Source: Nodosilinea sp. E11 (GTDB lineage: Bacteria > Cyanobacteriota > Cyanobacteriia > Phormidesmidales > Phormidesmidaceae). From it: a stretch of 64,000 bases of DNA. The notes beneath the pieces were generated by a model, which saw nothing but the letters and a program-made list of their open reading frames with translations, ran no database searches and was not told the origin of the DNA. The translations under genes and the position numbers were made by a program. Positions 1 to 9,507 of this stretch are shown here, piece after piece. How positions within the stretch are numbered: position 1 is the stretch's first letter; each line of letters opens with the position of its first letter. The stretch is from positions 2,226,001 through 2,290,000 of the forward strand of contig NZ_CP136520.1 in NCBI RefSeq assembly GCF_032813545.1, written 5' to 3'.

Positions 1-1343
1 CCCAAGCCATCCCCGCCGCAACCCAGCGCATTTTGGCCCTGGGCAAGGTGGCGATCGCCTACCACAACGCCAACCAGCCTGCCCAAGCTGCTGGGGCGAT
101 CGCCCAGGCCAGGGAGCAGGCCGAATCGGCCACAGGCCTTCTAGATTCAGAGTTTGTCTTTAGAACCTTAGTTGACACCTACCTTCAGCTGGGGCAACGG
201 GAAGTCGCCCTGGAGCTGGCCCAAACTCAGCTCAAGGTCACTCAACGGGAGGCGATTAAATCGGTAATGGTGGCCTATAGCCAGGCCGGGCAGCAGGATG
301 TGGTTGAGGCGTGGCTGTCAGACCAGTTGAGTGACCTTCAGGCGATCGCTGACCCCTGGGAACAAAGCTCTTCCTTGGGAAGCCTGCTGGAACTGGCGAT
401 CGACATTCAACAGTTGGACTGGATTCGCCAATCCTGGAGCCAGCTTGCGGCCATCGGCTACGGCCTTCAAGATGAGCAAATAGTCAATGTCGTCACCGCC
501 TACGCGGCCACGGGGCAATACGACCAGGCGGCGGCGTGGGCCAAACAGTTGCCCCTGGCCAATCGGCCTGTCTTGCGGGTGCGGCTGCTAGCGGCGATCG
601 CGCTGAGTGCCCATCAGGCCGGTCAAACCACCTGGGCCAACACTTTGCTCCAGCAAACGTTGGAGAGCCTAGACGGCCTGGTCGCCACCTATCAGCGCCA
701 GTTCCCCGAAGAGGTGACGCAAAGCGCGGCGATCGAGCCCGGTGCCCTCGCCGCCATTGCCGTTGTCTATGCCCAAATGGGGCAAGCCGACCTCACCCGC
801 GACCTGCTGCAGCGGGTCGGCATCATCGAACAACCCTTTGAGGTATTTATGACGGCGAGGCAGTATGTCGGGGCGCTACAGCTGGCCCAGGCTAACTCTT
901 CCTCGGAGACGCGCCTTGGGCATTTGCAGAGGAGTGCAACGGCTCTGCTGCAGCAAAACCGCTTTGACCTGGTCCTGCCCGTAGTCGATGAACTCACAGA
1001 GCCCAGCGGGCGGGCGCAGCTCCTGCTGGCGATCGCCCAACGCTACGGCGACCTAGGGCAGATCGAAGCGGCGCTGCCCATTCTGGCCCAGGCCTTTCAG
1101 GTCGCACAGACCATCCCCGGCGAAGAATCTCAGGTCGATCGCCTGGGGGCCGAGGGCTACACCATCATCGATAGAGAAGACGATCGGGGCAGTGTGCTAG
1201 AGGCGATCGCCCTGCAATATGCCCAGCTCGGGCAGGGCGACCAGGCCCGCCAGGTGGCCAATCAGCTTCAGTCAATTCCCCTGCGCCAGCAGGTTATAGA
1301 ATCCATGCGCTGTGTTCTATTCGTTCGCTGGGGTCTGTCATAA
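1..1343 (+). CDS. TPR-repeat protein, 5' end outside window
   Basis: The reading frame is open through base 3, so the N-terminus lies upstream; the TTG at 33 is only the first in-window start and is probably internal. The protein is alanine/glutamine-rich and built of helical hairpins resembling tetratricopeptide repeats, recurring as phrases such as VAIAYHNANQPAQA, VMVAYSQAGQ, VVTAYAATGQYDQA, IAVVYAQMGQADL, IAQRYGDLGQIEAA and IALQYAQLGQGDQA. These repeats normally serve protein-protein binding; the partner cannot be told. The last dozen residues (MRCVLFVRWGLS) do not continue the repeat pattern, so the 3' end may be frameshifted or truncated. No signal peptide can be judged because the start is missing. 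Confidence 0.75.
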   Translation, partial: QAIPAATQRILALGKVAIAYHNANQPAQAAGAIAQAREQAESATGLLDSEFVFRTLVDTYLQLGQREVALELAQTQLKVTQREAIKSVMVAYSQAGQQDVVEAWLSDQLSDLQAIADPWEQSSSLGSLLELAIDIQQLDWIRQSWSQLAAIGYGLQDEQIVNVVTAYAATGQYDQAAAWAKQLPLANRPVLRVRLLAAIALSAHQAGQTTWANTLLQQTLESLDGLVATYQRQFPEEVTQSAAIEPGALAAIAVVYAQMGQADLTRDLLQRVGIIEQPFEVFMTARQYVGALQLAQANSSSETRLGHLQRSATALLQQNRFDLVLPVVDELTEPSGRAQLLLAIAQRYGDLGQIEAALPILAQAFQVAQTIPGEESQVDRLGAEGYTIIDREDDRGSVLEAIALQYAQLGQGDQARQVANQLQSIPLRQQVIESMRCVLFVRWGLS

Positions 1344-1377
1344 TAAACATTGGAATTTTGGGGGCTAGAACGGGCCT

Positions 1378-2481
1378 GTGAAAATTAACGGCGAGCCGAC
1401 AAGAACCATTCGTCTACACCCAGACAATCCTCGCGTGGTGCAGGTGATCGACCAGCGCCAGCTGCCCCACCAGCTCACCTGGATGGACCTGACCTCGGTA
1501 GATGAGGCGGCCTACGCCATCAAAGATATGGTGGTGCGTGGTGCCCCACTGATTGGGGCCACTGCCGCTCTGGGCATGTACCTGGCGGCCCTGGACGCGG
1601 TGGCTGAGGCAGACTTTCGCGAGGTGTTGCAGCGGGCCGCCCACACCCTGGGCCAAACTCGCCCCACGGCGGTCAATTTGCACTGGGCGCTGACCGCCCA
1701 GCTAGAGGTGCTGGGACAGGTAATAACGGCCTCGGACGCCATTGAGCGCCTGCGGCAAAACGCCGAGGCCATTCTCGATGCCGACGAAGAACAGTGCCGC
1801 CAGATCGGGCTGCACGGCGTCAAGCTAATCGAAGATATCTACGCCCGCACCGGGCAGCCGGTCAACATTTTGACCCACTGCAACGCAGGCTGGCTGGCCT
1901 GTGTCGATTGGGGCACCGCCACCTCGCCCATCTACCACGCCCACGATCGCGGCCTGCCCGTCCACGTTTGGGTCGATGAAACCCGCCCCCGCAACCAGGG
2001 GGCCAAGCTCACCGCCTGGGAACTGGGGCAGCACGGGGTGCCGCATACCGTCATTCCTGACAATGCCGGGGGCCACCTGATGCAGCATGGGTTGGTCGAT
2101 CTGGCGATCGTGGGCACCGATCGCACCACTCGCCAGGGCGATGTCGCCAACAAAATTGGCACCTACCTCAAGGCTCTGGCTGCCCACGACAACGGCGTGC
2201 CCTTCTACGTGGCCTTGCCCTCGTCTACCATTGACTGGACCCTGCACGACGGGGTCAAAGAAATCCCGATTGAGCAGCGCAGCCAGGACGAAGTGAAGTA
2301 CATCGACGGGCTGTCTCCCCACGGCGTCACCTCGGTGCTAATCTGCCCCGAATCTTCCCCCGCCGCCAACTATGGCTTTGATGTCACCCCCGCCCGCCTG
2401 GTGACGGGCTTGATTACCGAACGGGGCATCTGTCCTGCCTCTGAGACTGGGTTGCTGGGTCTATTTCCCGAAGCCGCCTAA
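1378..2481 (+). CDS. mtnA: S-methyl-5-thioribose-1-phosphate isomerase
   Basis: A 367-residue protein of the MtnA/eIF2B-like family, full length. It isomerises 5-methylthioribose-1-phosphate to 5-methylthioribulose-1-phosphate in methionine salvage from the polyamine by-product methylthioadenosine. Family signatures are visible: KDMVVRGAPLIGA near residue 50, HCNAGWLAC with the catalytic cysteine near 167, the GTDR-containing stretch with DVANKIGTY near 250, and PSSTID further on. The start is a GTG at 1378. The class II aldolase-like gene begins 5 bp after its stop, so the two are almost certainly co-transcribed and work in the same salvage route. Confidence 0.93.
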   Translation: MKINGEPTRTIRLHPDNPRVVQVIDQRQLPHQLTWMDLTSVDEAAYAIKDMVVRGAPLIGATAALGMYLAALDAVAEADFREVLQRAAHTLGQTRPTAVNLHWALTAQLEVLGQVITASDAIERLRQNAEAILDADEEQCRQIGLHGVKLIEDIYARTGQPVNILTHCNAGWLACVDWGTATSPIYHAHDRGLPVHVWVDETRPRNQGAKLTAWELGQHGVPHTVIPDNAGGHLMQHGLVDLAIVGTDRTTRQGDVANKIGTYLKALAAHDNGVPFYVALPSSTIDWTLHDGVKEIPIEQRSQDEVKYIDGLSPHGVTSVLICPESSPAANYGFDVTPARLVTGLITERGICPASETGLLGLFPEAA

Positions 2482-2486
2482 GGGCT

Positions 2487-3086
2487 ATGGCCATGGATGA
2501 GGGTGTCATCAAGTACGTCGGCCACTGGACGCCCGGTGCGCCGTTGGAAAAGGACGAGCTGGCTGAGTTGATGGCGTGGCGCGATCGCCTATGGCAGGCC
2601 CAGCAGATCGGCCTCTACCCCAACGGCATTGGCTACGGCAATATCAGCTTGCGGCGATCGCCTCGCAGCTTTGCCGTGTCGGGTACCCAAACCGGGCACC
2701 TAGCCCACACCACGCCTCACCACTACACCCTGGTCGACGACTGGGATATCGATCGCAACGCCCTGCACTGCACTGGGCCAATCCAGGCCTCATCAGAGTC
2801 GCTTACCCATGCGGCTCTCTACGACTACAGCAGCGCCATTCAGGCGATTATTCACGTTCACAATCGCCCCTTGTGGCAGCGGGGTCAGGGAGTGTTGCCC
2901 ACCACCGCCGCCAGCGTTCCCTACGGCACCCCGGCCATGGCCTACGAAATGAGGCGGCTGCTGGATCATAACGACCTGATGCAGACGCGCATTTTGATCA
3001 TGGCGGGGCACGAGGAGGGGGTGCTGGTGTTTGGCCCCACCCTGGCGGCGGCGGCCCAGGTGCTGTACCAGCATATAGATAGCTAA
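2487..3086 (+). CDS. class II aldolase/adducin family protein (methylthioribulose-phosphate processing?)
   Basis: A 199-residue class II aldolase-fold enzyme with its metal site intact. GYGNIS and SGTQTGH resemble the phosphate-binding loops, SSES carries the conserved glutamate, and HVH plus the later AGHEEG supply three histidine ligands. It starts 5 bp after mtnA, so its substrate is plausibly methylthioribulose-1-phosphate. It could be a dehydratase (MtnB role) or an aldolase splitting off DHAP (DHAP-shunt role); sequence reading alone does not decide. ATG is at 2487, with an alternative ATG two codons in. Family membership is clear; the exact reaction is inference from context. Confidence 0.75.
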   Translation: MAMDEGVIKYVGHWTPGAPLEKDELAELMAWRDRLWQAQQIGLYPNGIGYGNISLRRSPRSFAVSGTQTGHLAHTTPHHYTLVDDWDIDRNALHCTGPIQASSESLTHAALYDYSSAIQAIIHVHNRPLWQRGQGVLPTTAASVPYGTPAMAYEMRRLLDHNDLMQTRILIMAGHEEGVLVFGPTLAAAAQVLYQHIDS

Positions 3087-3171
3087 TGGTCTGCTAAGCC
3101 AAGGGTGAGAGGGTGGTGGGGGTTCAAGGTGTACGGTTTAAGGCTGGTCGTGAACGTCACTTGAGTTTGAG

Positions 3172-3747
3172 CTACGCGGTTACTGCTGCCAGGGCCTGGC
3201 GACCCTGGGCTATGACCTCGTCGTAAAGGGCTTCCAGGGCTGGGTTGCAGCCCCGGCACCCGGCCACAACCCGGTCGGCCCAATCCAAATACTCGCGCTT
3301 GCGCTCTAGCGGCCAGCCGTCGGGGGGCGAGGTGGTAATGTTTTGCACATTGGCGGTTTTGTCGGCAATCTTGAGCTGCTTAGCCTGGGGTGAGAGGTGG
3401 GGGGCGTGCTCTACCTGTCGCTGTTTGCGCTCGGCCTTGGGTAAATTCTTGTCGTCGGTGACTTCGGCCACGATTTGCCGCACCTCGGGGCCAAAGTGGC
3501 GCTCGATTTCCTCTGGGGTGGTGTCGGTGTCTTCGACTGTGTCGTGGAGAATAGCGGCCTGCAAGGTCGCCAGGTCGGTGACGCCGCCTTCGGTGGCCAG
3601 CAGCTGCGCCACGCGAATGGGATGGTTAATGTAGGGCGAGACTTCTTTGTCTTTGCGGCGCTGATCACTGTGCTTGGTGGCCGCAAAGTGCAGCGCCTCC
3701 AGCAGGGCAGTAGTGACATGGGAAGACGTTGAGGAAGGGAAAGCCAT
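3172..3747 (-). CDS. HD-domain (p)ppGpp hydrolase, MESH1-like
   Basis: A 191-residue single-domain protein resembling the hydrolase half of RelA/SpoT and the small MESH1-type alarmone hydrolases. Visible motifs are H-x-x-Q-R-R-K (residues about 26-32), [10 protein letters not shown], the HD pair in [14 protein letters not shown], and the later KIADKTANV helix. No synthetase, TGS or ACT domain is present, so it probably only degrades alarmone-like pyrophosphorylated nucleotides. It is convergent with the mtnA pair and has no obvious operon partner. The stop follows a run ending ALAAVTA. Confidence 0.82.
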   Translation of the reverse strand: MAFPSSTSSHVTTALLEALHFAATKHSDQRRKDKEVSPYINHPIRVAQLLATEGGVTDLATLQAAILHDTVEDTDTTPEEIERHFGPEVRQIVAEVTDDKNLPKAERKQRQVEHAPHLSPQAKQLKIADKTANVQNITTSPPDGWPLERKREYLDWADRVVAGCRGCNPALEALYDEVIAQGRQALAAVTA

Positions 3748-3853
3748 GATTGTCTAAACCTCGCTTTTATTTAAAATGCCCGATCGCGTTCAACCCTTGC
3801 ATCTGTTGAGAGGATGACCACCAGCCAGTAGTCTGCCAAGCCAAAGGCGACGA

Positions 3854-3960
3854 GTTATACCAAATCCGAATTGCATAACCCCGAGTTCCAAAAGGCCAAA
3901 CCGTAGGGGGCGCATGGCATGCGCTCTGCTAAACCGGCGGTAACTGCGATCGCGCCTTGC
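3854..3960. repeat. Dispersed repeat, ATACCAAATCCGA family (diverged copy)
   Basis: The 348-bp gap between the HD protein and xdhA contains TTATACCAAATCCGAATT, then AACCCCGAGTTCC and a GC-rich GGGGGCGCATGGCATGCGC palindrome. The order matches the copies at 12.12 kb and 20.82 kb, but the right end is degraded. The rest of the gap holds no supported gene. Confidence 0.6.
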
Positions 3961-4093
3961 TCGCTGACTGAATCTATAGCCTAAGTCCAAATTAAATTTA
4001 GTCAAATTGTCATTTTGCTTACTAAAGTGCCGTTAAGTTGAACACTAATCTCATGGCCCGTGGGTACGTGTTTTTAGCCGCCATACAGCTTCT

Positions 4094-5554
4094 ATGCCTC
4101 AACAACTAGATGTTCAACTGAGCTTCACCATCAATGGAGAGCCGGTCTCTATCAAAGATGTCTCGCCAGCCATGACCCTGCTGGAGTACCTGCGCCTGAG
4201 CGGGCGATCGGGCACCAAAGAAGGCTGCGGCGACGGCGACTGCGGCGCTTGTACCGTGGCCCTGATCGGTGAAGGAGCTGACGGTCAGCCCCATTACCAG
4301 GCGGTGAATAGCTGCCTGATTCCCCTCGGGGCAGTGGCGGGGCGGCAGGTGCTGACGGCAGACGGCATTACCAACGGCCAAATTCCCAAAAGCCCCTTGG
4401 TGAAAGAACCCGTTACCGCCGCCGACCTCCACCCTGTACAGGCCGCAATGGTCGAAACCGGCGGCTCTCAGTGCGGCTACTGCACCCCCGGCTTCATCAT
4501 GAGCCTGTTTGCTGCCTACTACGACGGCACCCCTGACGATCTCTCGGTGGAGGGCAACCTCTGCCGCTGTACGGGCTACATCCCCATTCGTCGGGCCGCC
4601 GAGCTGGTAGCCGATGCCGCTCCCCAGGATCGGTTTGTAGAACAGTTGACCTCGGCATCGCTGGAGCTGGCTGCTCTGGCCTACACCACCCAAAACAACG
4701 GCCACAGCGAACAGTTCTACCGACCCACGCAGTTGTCTGAAGTGCTTGACCTGTTACAGCGTTACCCCGACGCCACCCTGGTGGCCGGAGCGACAGACTT
4801 GGGCCTGGAGATGAGCTGGCACCGACAGCACTACCCGGTGCTGATCTCCCTGGAAGCTGTCACCGAACTGAAGCAGATTTGCCACACCGATGACTATGTC
4901 GAAATTGGCGCGGCGGTGCCCCTCAGCCATATTGAAACGAACCTCCACGGGGTTTTTCCCAGCCTGGATGAGATGATTCACTGGTTTGCCGCCCGCCAGG
5001 TACGCAACCGGGCCACCCTAGGCGGCAACATTGGCACGGCCTCCCCCATTGGCGACTTGCCCCCGGTGCTCCTATCGCTGGATGCCAGTGTGAAGCTGGC
5101 TGGTTCTAGTGGAGAGCGCACTCTGCCCCTGGCCGACTTCTTCACTGGCTATCGCCAGACCCAACGCCAGCCCGGTGAGGTGATTGCCTCCGTCCAAATT
5201 CCTAAAGCGCTTGTTCCAGGCACGGCGCGGCGGCTGGCGCAAGCCTACAAAATCGGCAAGCGCGGCACCGATGACATCAGCATTGTGGCGGCGGCCTTTG
5301 CGGTAGATGTCGATGGGGATAATCAGATTCTTAAGGCGCGGCTAGGCTATGGCGGCGTGGCGGCAACACCGGCCAGGGCGATCGCAGTCGAAGACTTCCT
5401 GTTGGGCAAACCCTGGACTGCTGACACCATTCAGGCGGTGAAACCCATCCTGCAAGAGGCGTTTAACCCCCTTACCGACCTGCGGGGCAGCGCTGAGTAC
5501 CGCAAGCGCCTGGTGGTGAATTTGTTTGAAAAATTCTTTGTGGAGTTTCCTTAA
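4094..5554 (+). CDS. xdhA: Xanthine dehydrogenase small subunit (2Fe-2S and FAD domains)
   Basis: A 486-residue fusion of the iron-sulphur and flavin modules of the xanthine oxidase family. The N-terminal plant-type [2Fe-2S] domain has C45, C50, C53 and C74. The second helical [2Fe-2S] domain has C127/C130 in SQCGYCTPG and C157/C159 in LCRCTGY. An FAD domain follows from about 205 (LVAGATDLGL, then ATLGGNIG), ending in a CO-dehydrogenase flavoprotein C-terminal domain. It passes electrons from the molybdenum subunit XdhB to NAD+ or another acceptor. xdhB, an xdhC-like gene and an adenine deaminase lie downstream, pointing to purine oxidation as the substrate class. Confidence 0.92.
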   Translation: MPQQLDVQLSFTINGEPVSIKDVSPAMTLLEYLRLSGRSGTKEGCGDGDCGACTVALIGEGADGQPHYQAVNSCLIPLGAVAGRQVLTADGITNGQIPKSPLVKEPVTAADLHPVQAAMVETGGSQCGYCTPGFIMSLFAAYYDGTPDDLSVEGNLCRCTGYIPIRRAAELVADAAPQDRFVEQLTSASLELAALAYTTQNNGHSEQFYRPTQLSEVLDLLQRYPDATLVAGATDLGLEMSWHRQHYPVLISLEAVTELKQICHTDDYVEIGAAVPLSHIETNLHGVFPSLDEMIHWFAARQVRNRATLGGNIGTASPIGDLPPVLLSLDASVKLAGSSGERTLPLADFFTGYRQTQRQPGEVIASVQIPKALVPGTARRLAQAYKIGKRGTDDISIVAAAFAVDVDGDNQILKARLGYGGVAATPARAIAVEDFLLGKPWTADTIQAVKPILQEAFNPLTDLRGSAEYRKRLVVNLFEKFFVEFP

Positions 5555-5622
5555 ACCTAAGCATCTGCTATGGTACATCGCTTCTCGGATGCCCCTACGG
5601 TTTATGGCTTTTTGCAGTTTTC

Positions 5623-5736
5623 GTAGGGTGGGCACTGCCCACCGTCCCCAATGCAAGTGGTAGTCCAGCCCCCACGGTGCGCCCCATAGGCTTTGTGATT
5701 CTTCCCGATGACTGTGGTGGGCAGTGCCCACCCTAC
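5623..5736. repeat. Inverted-repeat element, GTAGGGTGGGCA family
   Basis: A 114-bp segment between xdhA and xdhB is bounded by GTAGGGTGGGCACTGCCCAC(C) at 5623-5643 and its exact reverse complement at 5716-5736. Each end is itself palindromic. The same 21-bp ends occur near 25.54 and 56.07 kb. It is probably transcribed within the xdh operon and could form a strong RNA hairpin. Confidence 0.8.
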
Positions 5737-5792
5737 CTTTCTAGCCTGCCCCTCCCAAAAACCAAAATCCAAAGTTCCCAGCGAGGTACCCC

Positions 5793-8123
5793 ATGAGCCC
5801 AGTCGGTAAACCCAAGCACCACGAAAGCGCCGTTGCCCATGTCAGCGGCACGGCAGTCTACACCGACGACCAGCGGGAACCGGCGGGGATGCTGTCGCTG
5901 TACCCGGTGATTTCACCCCACGCCCGAGCCAAGATCACCAAGCTGGATGTGGCCCCAGCACTGGCAGTGGAGGGCTGCGTTACTGTGCTGACCGCCGAGG
6001 ATGTGCCGGGAGAAAACAACACCGGCGTGATCGTTCACGACGAGGTGCTGCTGCCCACCGATGAGGTCAGCTACTACGGCCAGGTAGTGGCCTGGGCCGT
6101 GGGCGAAACCGAGACAGCGGCGAGAAATGCCGCCGCCAAAATTGAGGTGGAGTACGAGCCCCTGCCCGCAATTAAAACGGTGAAGGAGGCGATCGCCGCC
6201 AATAGCTACCACAGCGACCCCCAATTCATTCGTCGCGGCGACCCAGATGCGGCGATCGCTGAGGCCGAACACAGCTTCTCGGGTGAAATTGCGATCGGTG
6301 GCCAAGACCACTTCTACCTCGAAACTCAGATTAGCTGGGCGGTGCCCGACGGCGAGGGCAATCTCCAGGTGTTTGCCTCTACCCAGCACCCCACCGAAAC
6401 CCAGGAGGTGGTCGCCCGCGTGCTGGGGATGGCCAAAAACCAGGTAGTCTGCACCTGCATTCGCATGGGCGGCGGCTTTGGCGGCAAAGAATCCCAGGCC
6501 AACCCCTTTGCCTCGGCGGCGGCCCTGGCCACCTACAAAACGGGTCGCCCTGCCCGCTGTCGCCTGCGCCGCCACCACGACATGCTAATCACCGGCAAGC
6601 GCCACGGCTTTTTGGGCGAGTACGAAGTGGGTTTTAACGGCGACGGCACAATTACCGCACTGAAGGCCGTGCTGACCGCCGACGGCGGCTGGAGCCTCGA
6701 TCTGTCGCCACCGGTACTGGGCCGGGCCATGCTGCACGTAGACAACGCCTACTACCTGCCCAACCTGGTGGTGGAGGGGCGGATCGCCAAGACTAACCGC
6801 GTATCGAACACGGCCTACCGGGGCTTCGGCGGCCCCCAGGGGATGATTGTGATCGAGGAGGTGTGCGATCGCATTGCCCGCACCCTCAACCTGCCCCCCG
6901 ATGTGGTGCGCGAGCGCAATTTCTACCACGGTGAGGGCGACACCAACCGCACCCACTACGACCAAGACATCGTTGACAACCGCATCGCTCGGGTCTGGCA
7001 GGAGGCGAAGGAGGGGGCCGACTACATGGCCCGCCGGGCGGCGATCGCCGCCTTTAACGAGACCAGCCCCTACAAAAAGCGAGGATTGGCCATTACCCCG
7101 GTCAAGTTCGGCATTTCCTTCAACAAGGTGCAGTACAACCAGGCCGGGGCGCTGGTGCTGATCTACACCGACGGCAGCATTCAACTCAACCACGGCGGCA
7201 CCGAGATGGGCCAGGGCCTACACACCAAAATGATCCAGGTGGCGGCCAAGGCGCTGGGGGTAAAGAGCGATCGCATTCGCCTGATGCACACCAGCACCGA
7301 CAAAGTCCCCAACACTTCGGCCACCGCTGCCTCCAGCGGCTCAGACCTCAATGGCCAGGCGGTGAAGAATGCCTGCGAAATTTTGCGCGATCGCCTCGCT
7401 GCCGTCGCCGTGCGCATGCTGAACCTTGACGCCCCCGAGGACATGGTCTTCGAAGACGACTGGATCTACTGCCGCACCTACCCCAGCGCCCGCATCGCCT
7501 TCAACGAAGTGGTGCAGCAGACCTACAGCGAACGGATTAGCCTGTCGGCCACCGGCTTCTACCGCACCCCCAACATCTTTTGGGACCCCAAACTGGGCAA
7601 GGGTCGCCCCTTCTACTACTTTGCCTACGGGGCAGCGGTGTCTGAGGTCGAAGTGGATGGCTTCACCGGCACCTTCAAACTCCGCCAGGTCGATATCGTC
7701 CACGACGTGGGCGAATCGCTCAACCCCCTGGTGGACAGAGGCCAGATCGAAGGAGCCTTTGTGCAGGGCATGGGCTGGCTCACCATGGAAGAACTGGTGT
7801 GGGACGACGAAGGCCGCCTGCGTACCTTTGCCCCCAGCACCTACAAAATTCCCACCATCAGCGAAATCCCGGAGCACTTCACCATTCACCTGCTAGAACG
7901 TGCGGCCCAGGATGGCGTGATCTACGGCAGCAAAGCCGTGGGCGAACCGCCGTTTATGCTGGCCATGTCGGTGCGGGAGGCAATCCGCGCCGCCGTCGCC
8001 GCCTTCGGCAATGCCGACTATGTGCCGTTGGCCCTACCGGCAACTCCAGAGTCTACCCTGTGGGCGATCGAGGCTGTGAAAGCGACAGTGAGCCAGGGGC
8101 GGCCTGTAGAGGTTGCGTCTTAA
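5793..8123 (+). CDS. xdhB: Xanthine dehydrogenase molybdenum-binding subunit
   Basis: A 776-residue subunit carrying the molybdopterin cofactor, which oxidises hypoxanthine to xanthine and xanthine to urate. Family marks are QDHFYLETQ (near 171), GGGFGGKES (226), RGFGGPQG near 343, GTEMGQGLHTK near 470, and VGEPPFML near 716, whose glutamate (about E718) is the catalytic base of the family. Length is normal for a separate XdhB. The gene follows xdhA by 238 bp, with a palindromic element between them. Substrate preference within the family (purines versus aldehydes) cannot be fixed from motifs alone; the adenine deaminase nearby favours purines. Confidence 0.92.
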   Translation: MSPVGKPKHHESAVAHVSGTAVYTDDQREPAGMLSLYPVISPHARAKITKLDVAPALAVEGCVTVLTAEDVPGENNTGVIVHDEVLLPTDEVSYYGQVVAWAVGETETAARNAAAKIEVEYEPLPAIKTVKEAIAANSYHSDPQFIRRGDPDAAIAEAEHSFSGEIAIGGQDHFYLETQISWAVPDGEGNLQVFASTQHPTETQEVVARVLGMAKNQVVCTCIRMGGGFGGKESQANPFASAAALATYKTGRPARCRLRRHHDMLITGKRHGFLGEYEVGFNGDGTITALKAVLTADGGWSLDLSPPVLGRAMLHVDNAYYLPNLVVEGRIAKTNRVSNTAYRGFGGPQGMIVIEEVCDRIARTLNLPPDVVRERNFYHGEGDTNRTHYDQDIVDNRIARVWQEAKEGADYMARRAAIAAFNETSPYKKRGLAITPVKFGISFNKVQYNQAGALVLIYTDGSIQLNHGGTEMGQGLHTKMIQVAAKALGVKSDRIRLMHTSTDKVPNTSATAASSGSDLNGQAVKNACEILRDRLAAVAVRMLNLDAPEDMVFEDDWIYCRTYPSARIAFNEVVQQTYSERISLSATGFYRTPNIFWDPKLGKGRPFYYFAYGAAVSEVEVDGFTGTFKLRQVDIVHDVGESLNPLVDRGQIEGAFVQGMGWLTMEELVWDDEGRLRTFAPSTYKIPTISEIPEHFTIHLLERAAQDGVIYGSKAVGEPPFMLAMSVREAIRAAVAAFGNADYVPLALPATPESTLWAIEAVKATVSQGRPVEVAS

Positions 8124-8248
8124 CAGTTTTGGTGGCACCCAGTAACCGTCTGCCTGATTTGCTTCCCTCAATGCCTGATGTTTGTCGGGTTCTAACTTTG
8201 ATCAGCCCAGGAGATGTGAGTGAAGTTGGACGGGATTGAAATAATTCT

Positions 8249-9220
8249 ATGGTGAACTGCTTTCAACAATTGGCCCAGACCCTTGAAGGTGGCCCTGCTG
8301 TTCTCGCTACCGTCACTGCCGTTAAGGGTTCTGTACCCCGCGAAGTGGGCGCGAGGCTGGTGGTGGATGCTAATGGCCAAGCCTTCAACACCATTGGTGG
8401 CGGGGCCGGGGAAGCCAAGGTGCTGCACCAGGCCCAGGAGGTGCTTAAAACCGGAGAAAAGCAGTTCGTCGACATTGACCTATCTGGGGCACCCCAGCGG
8501 CAAACCCAAGGCGTTTGCGGCGGCCACATGCGGGTGTGGCTAGAGCGCTGGCAGGGGGAGACGGCAAAACTCCTGGTGCATTCGATTTTGCGATCGCTCC
8601 AGAACGGGCAGTCCGTCATCCTAGTAACGCCCTTTGAGCAGGATAAGGCTCCTTACTTAATCGAGGATGTTGCTCAGGTTGACCCTGCGATCGCACTTGT
8701 CGAAACCCTGCAACCACCGCCGACGCTGCTGATTGTGGGGGCAGGCCACGTGGGCATTCAACTGGCCAAAGTTGCCCACCTGGCTGGTTTCCAAATCGCC
8801 GTACAGGACGATCGCCCCGAGTGGGCCAACGCCGACCACTACCCCCAGGCCAGCCAGATTTTGGCAGAGCCAGTCGATCAAGCAATCGCATCGCTTACCC
8901 ACCACCCAAACCTCTATGCCGCCCTAGTTACCCGAGGCTATACCTACGATTTTGAAGCCCTTCAGCATTTGCTTCAGCGCCCTGTACCCTGCCGCTATAT
9001 CGGCATGATCGGCAGCGAAAAGCGGGTGCGCCAAGTCTATGGAGCGATCGCCCAAACCGGCATTTCTAAAGAAACACTAGCCACGATTTACGGCCCCATT
9101 GGGCTAGATATTGGTGCCCTCACGCCTGAAGAAATTGCCGTCAGCATCACCGCTGAGCTGATCATGGTGCGACGGGGCGGCACAGGGCGATCGCTCTCTA
9201 AACGGTTGCGCCAGAAATGA
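8249..9220 (+). CDS. xdhC: XdhC/CoxI family molybdenum-cofactor insertion factor
   Basis: A 323-residue protein with an N-terminal XdhC/CoxI domain (VKGSVPREVGARLVV, then GGGAGEAKV and GVCGGHMRVWLE with its conserved cysteine) and a C-terminal Rossmann-type domain (LLIVGAGHVGIQLAKVAHLAGF). Near the C-terminus YIGMIGSEKR and GLDIGALTPEEIAVSI are typical. Such proteins load sulfurated molybdenum cofactor onto XdhB-type subunits. It lies 126 bp after xdhB on the same strand, completing an xdhABC set. The start is an ATG at 8249. Confidence 0.88.
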   Translation: MVNCFQQLAQTLEGGPAVLATVTAVKGSVPREVGARLVVDANGQAFNTIGGGAGEAKVLHQAQEVLKTGEKQFVDIDLSGAPQRQTQGVCGGHMRVWLERWQGETAKLLVHSILRSLQNGQSVILVTPFEQDKAPYLIEDVAQVDPAIALVETLQPPPTLLIVGAGHVGIQLAKVAHLAGFQIAVQDDRPEWANADHYPQASQILAEPVDQAIASLTHHPNLYAALVTRGYTYDFEALQHLLQRPVPCRYIGMIGSEKRVRQVYGAIAQTGISKETLATIYGPIGLDIGALTPEEIAVSITAELIMVRRGGTGRSLSKRLRQK

Positions 9221-9373
9221 ACCAGCACGAAAAAACTATAAAAGCAGCTTAAAAGCTTGCTTCGCAAAACGGGCACAGATCGCAAGGTTTTATCCTCACA
9301 ATCTATGCCCATTCGGCCACTATTGACCTGCGATTAAACCACTATCTGTGACAAGTTTCGCGATCGAAAATTG

Positions 9374-9479
9374 CTATATAGCTGTAGCCAATTTGATTAA
9401 GACATTTCTCCTAAAAACGTTTGAACGTTCGAACGTGTCTAGGGTTTTGAGTGTCCCAATCTAGATGACTATGGCTAAA
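9374..9479 (-). mobile_element. MITE-like palindromic element, copy A
   Basis: About 106 bp. On the minus strand it reads from TTTTAGCCATAGTCATCTAG to GGCTACAGCTATATAG around a core of repeated AACGTT-type words. It aligns over its whole length with 19917-20023 in opposite orientation. The ends are imperfect inverted repeats of about 30 bp. No ORF of its own. It fills most of the gap between xdhC and the chaB-like gene. Confidence 0.75.
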
Positions 9480-9507
9480 AAACCGCGAAATGTTCAATTC
9501 AAGACCA

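Noticed and set aside
6585-7193. Long minus-strand frames inside xdhB and other GC-rich genes
   Set aside because: Typical antisense shadows of high-GC coding DNA; no start context or domain.
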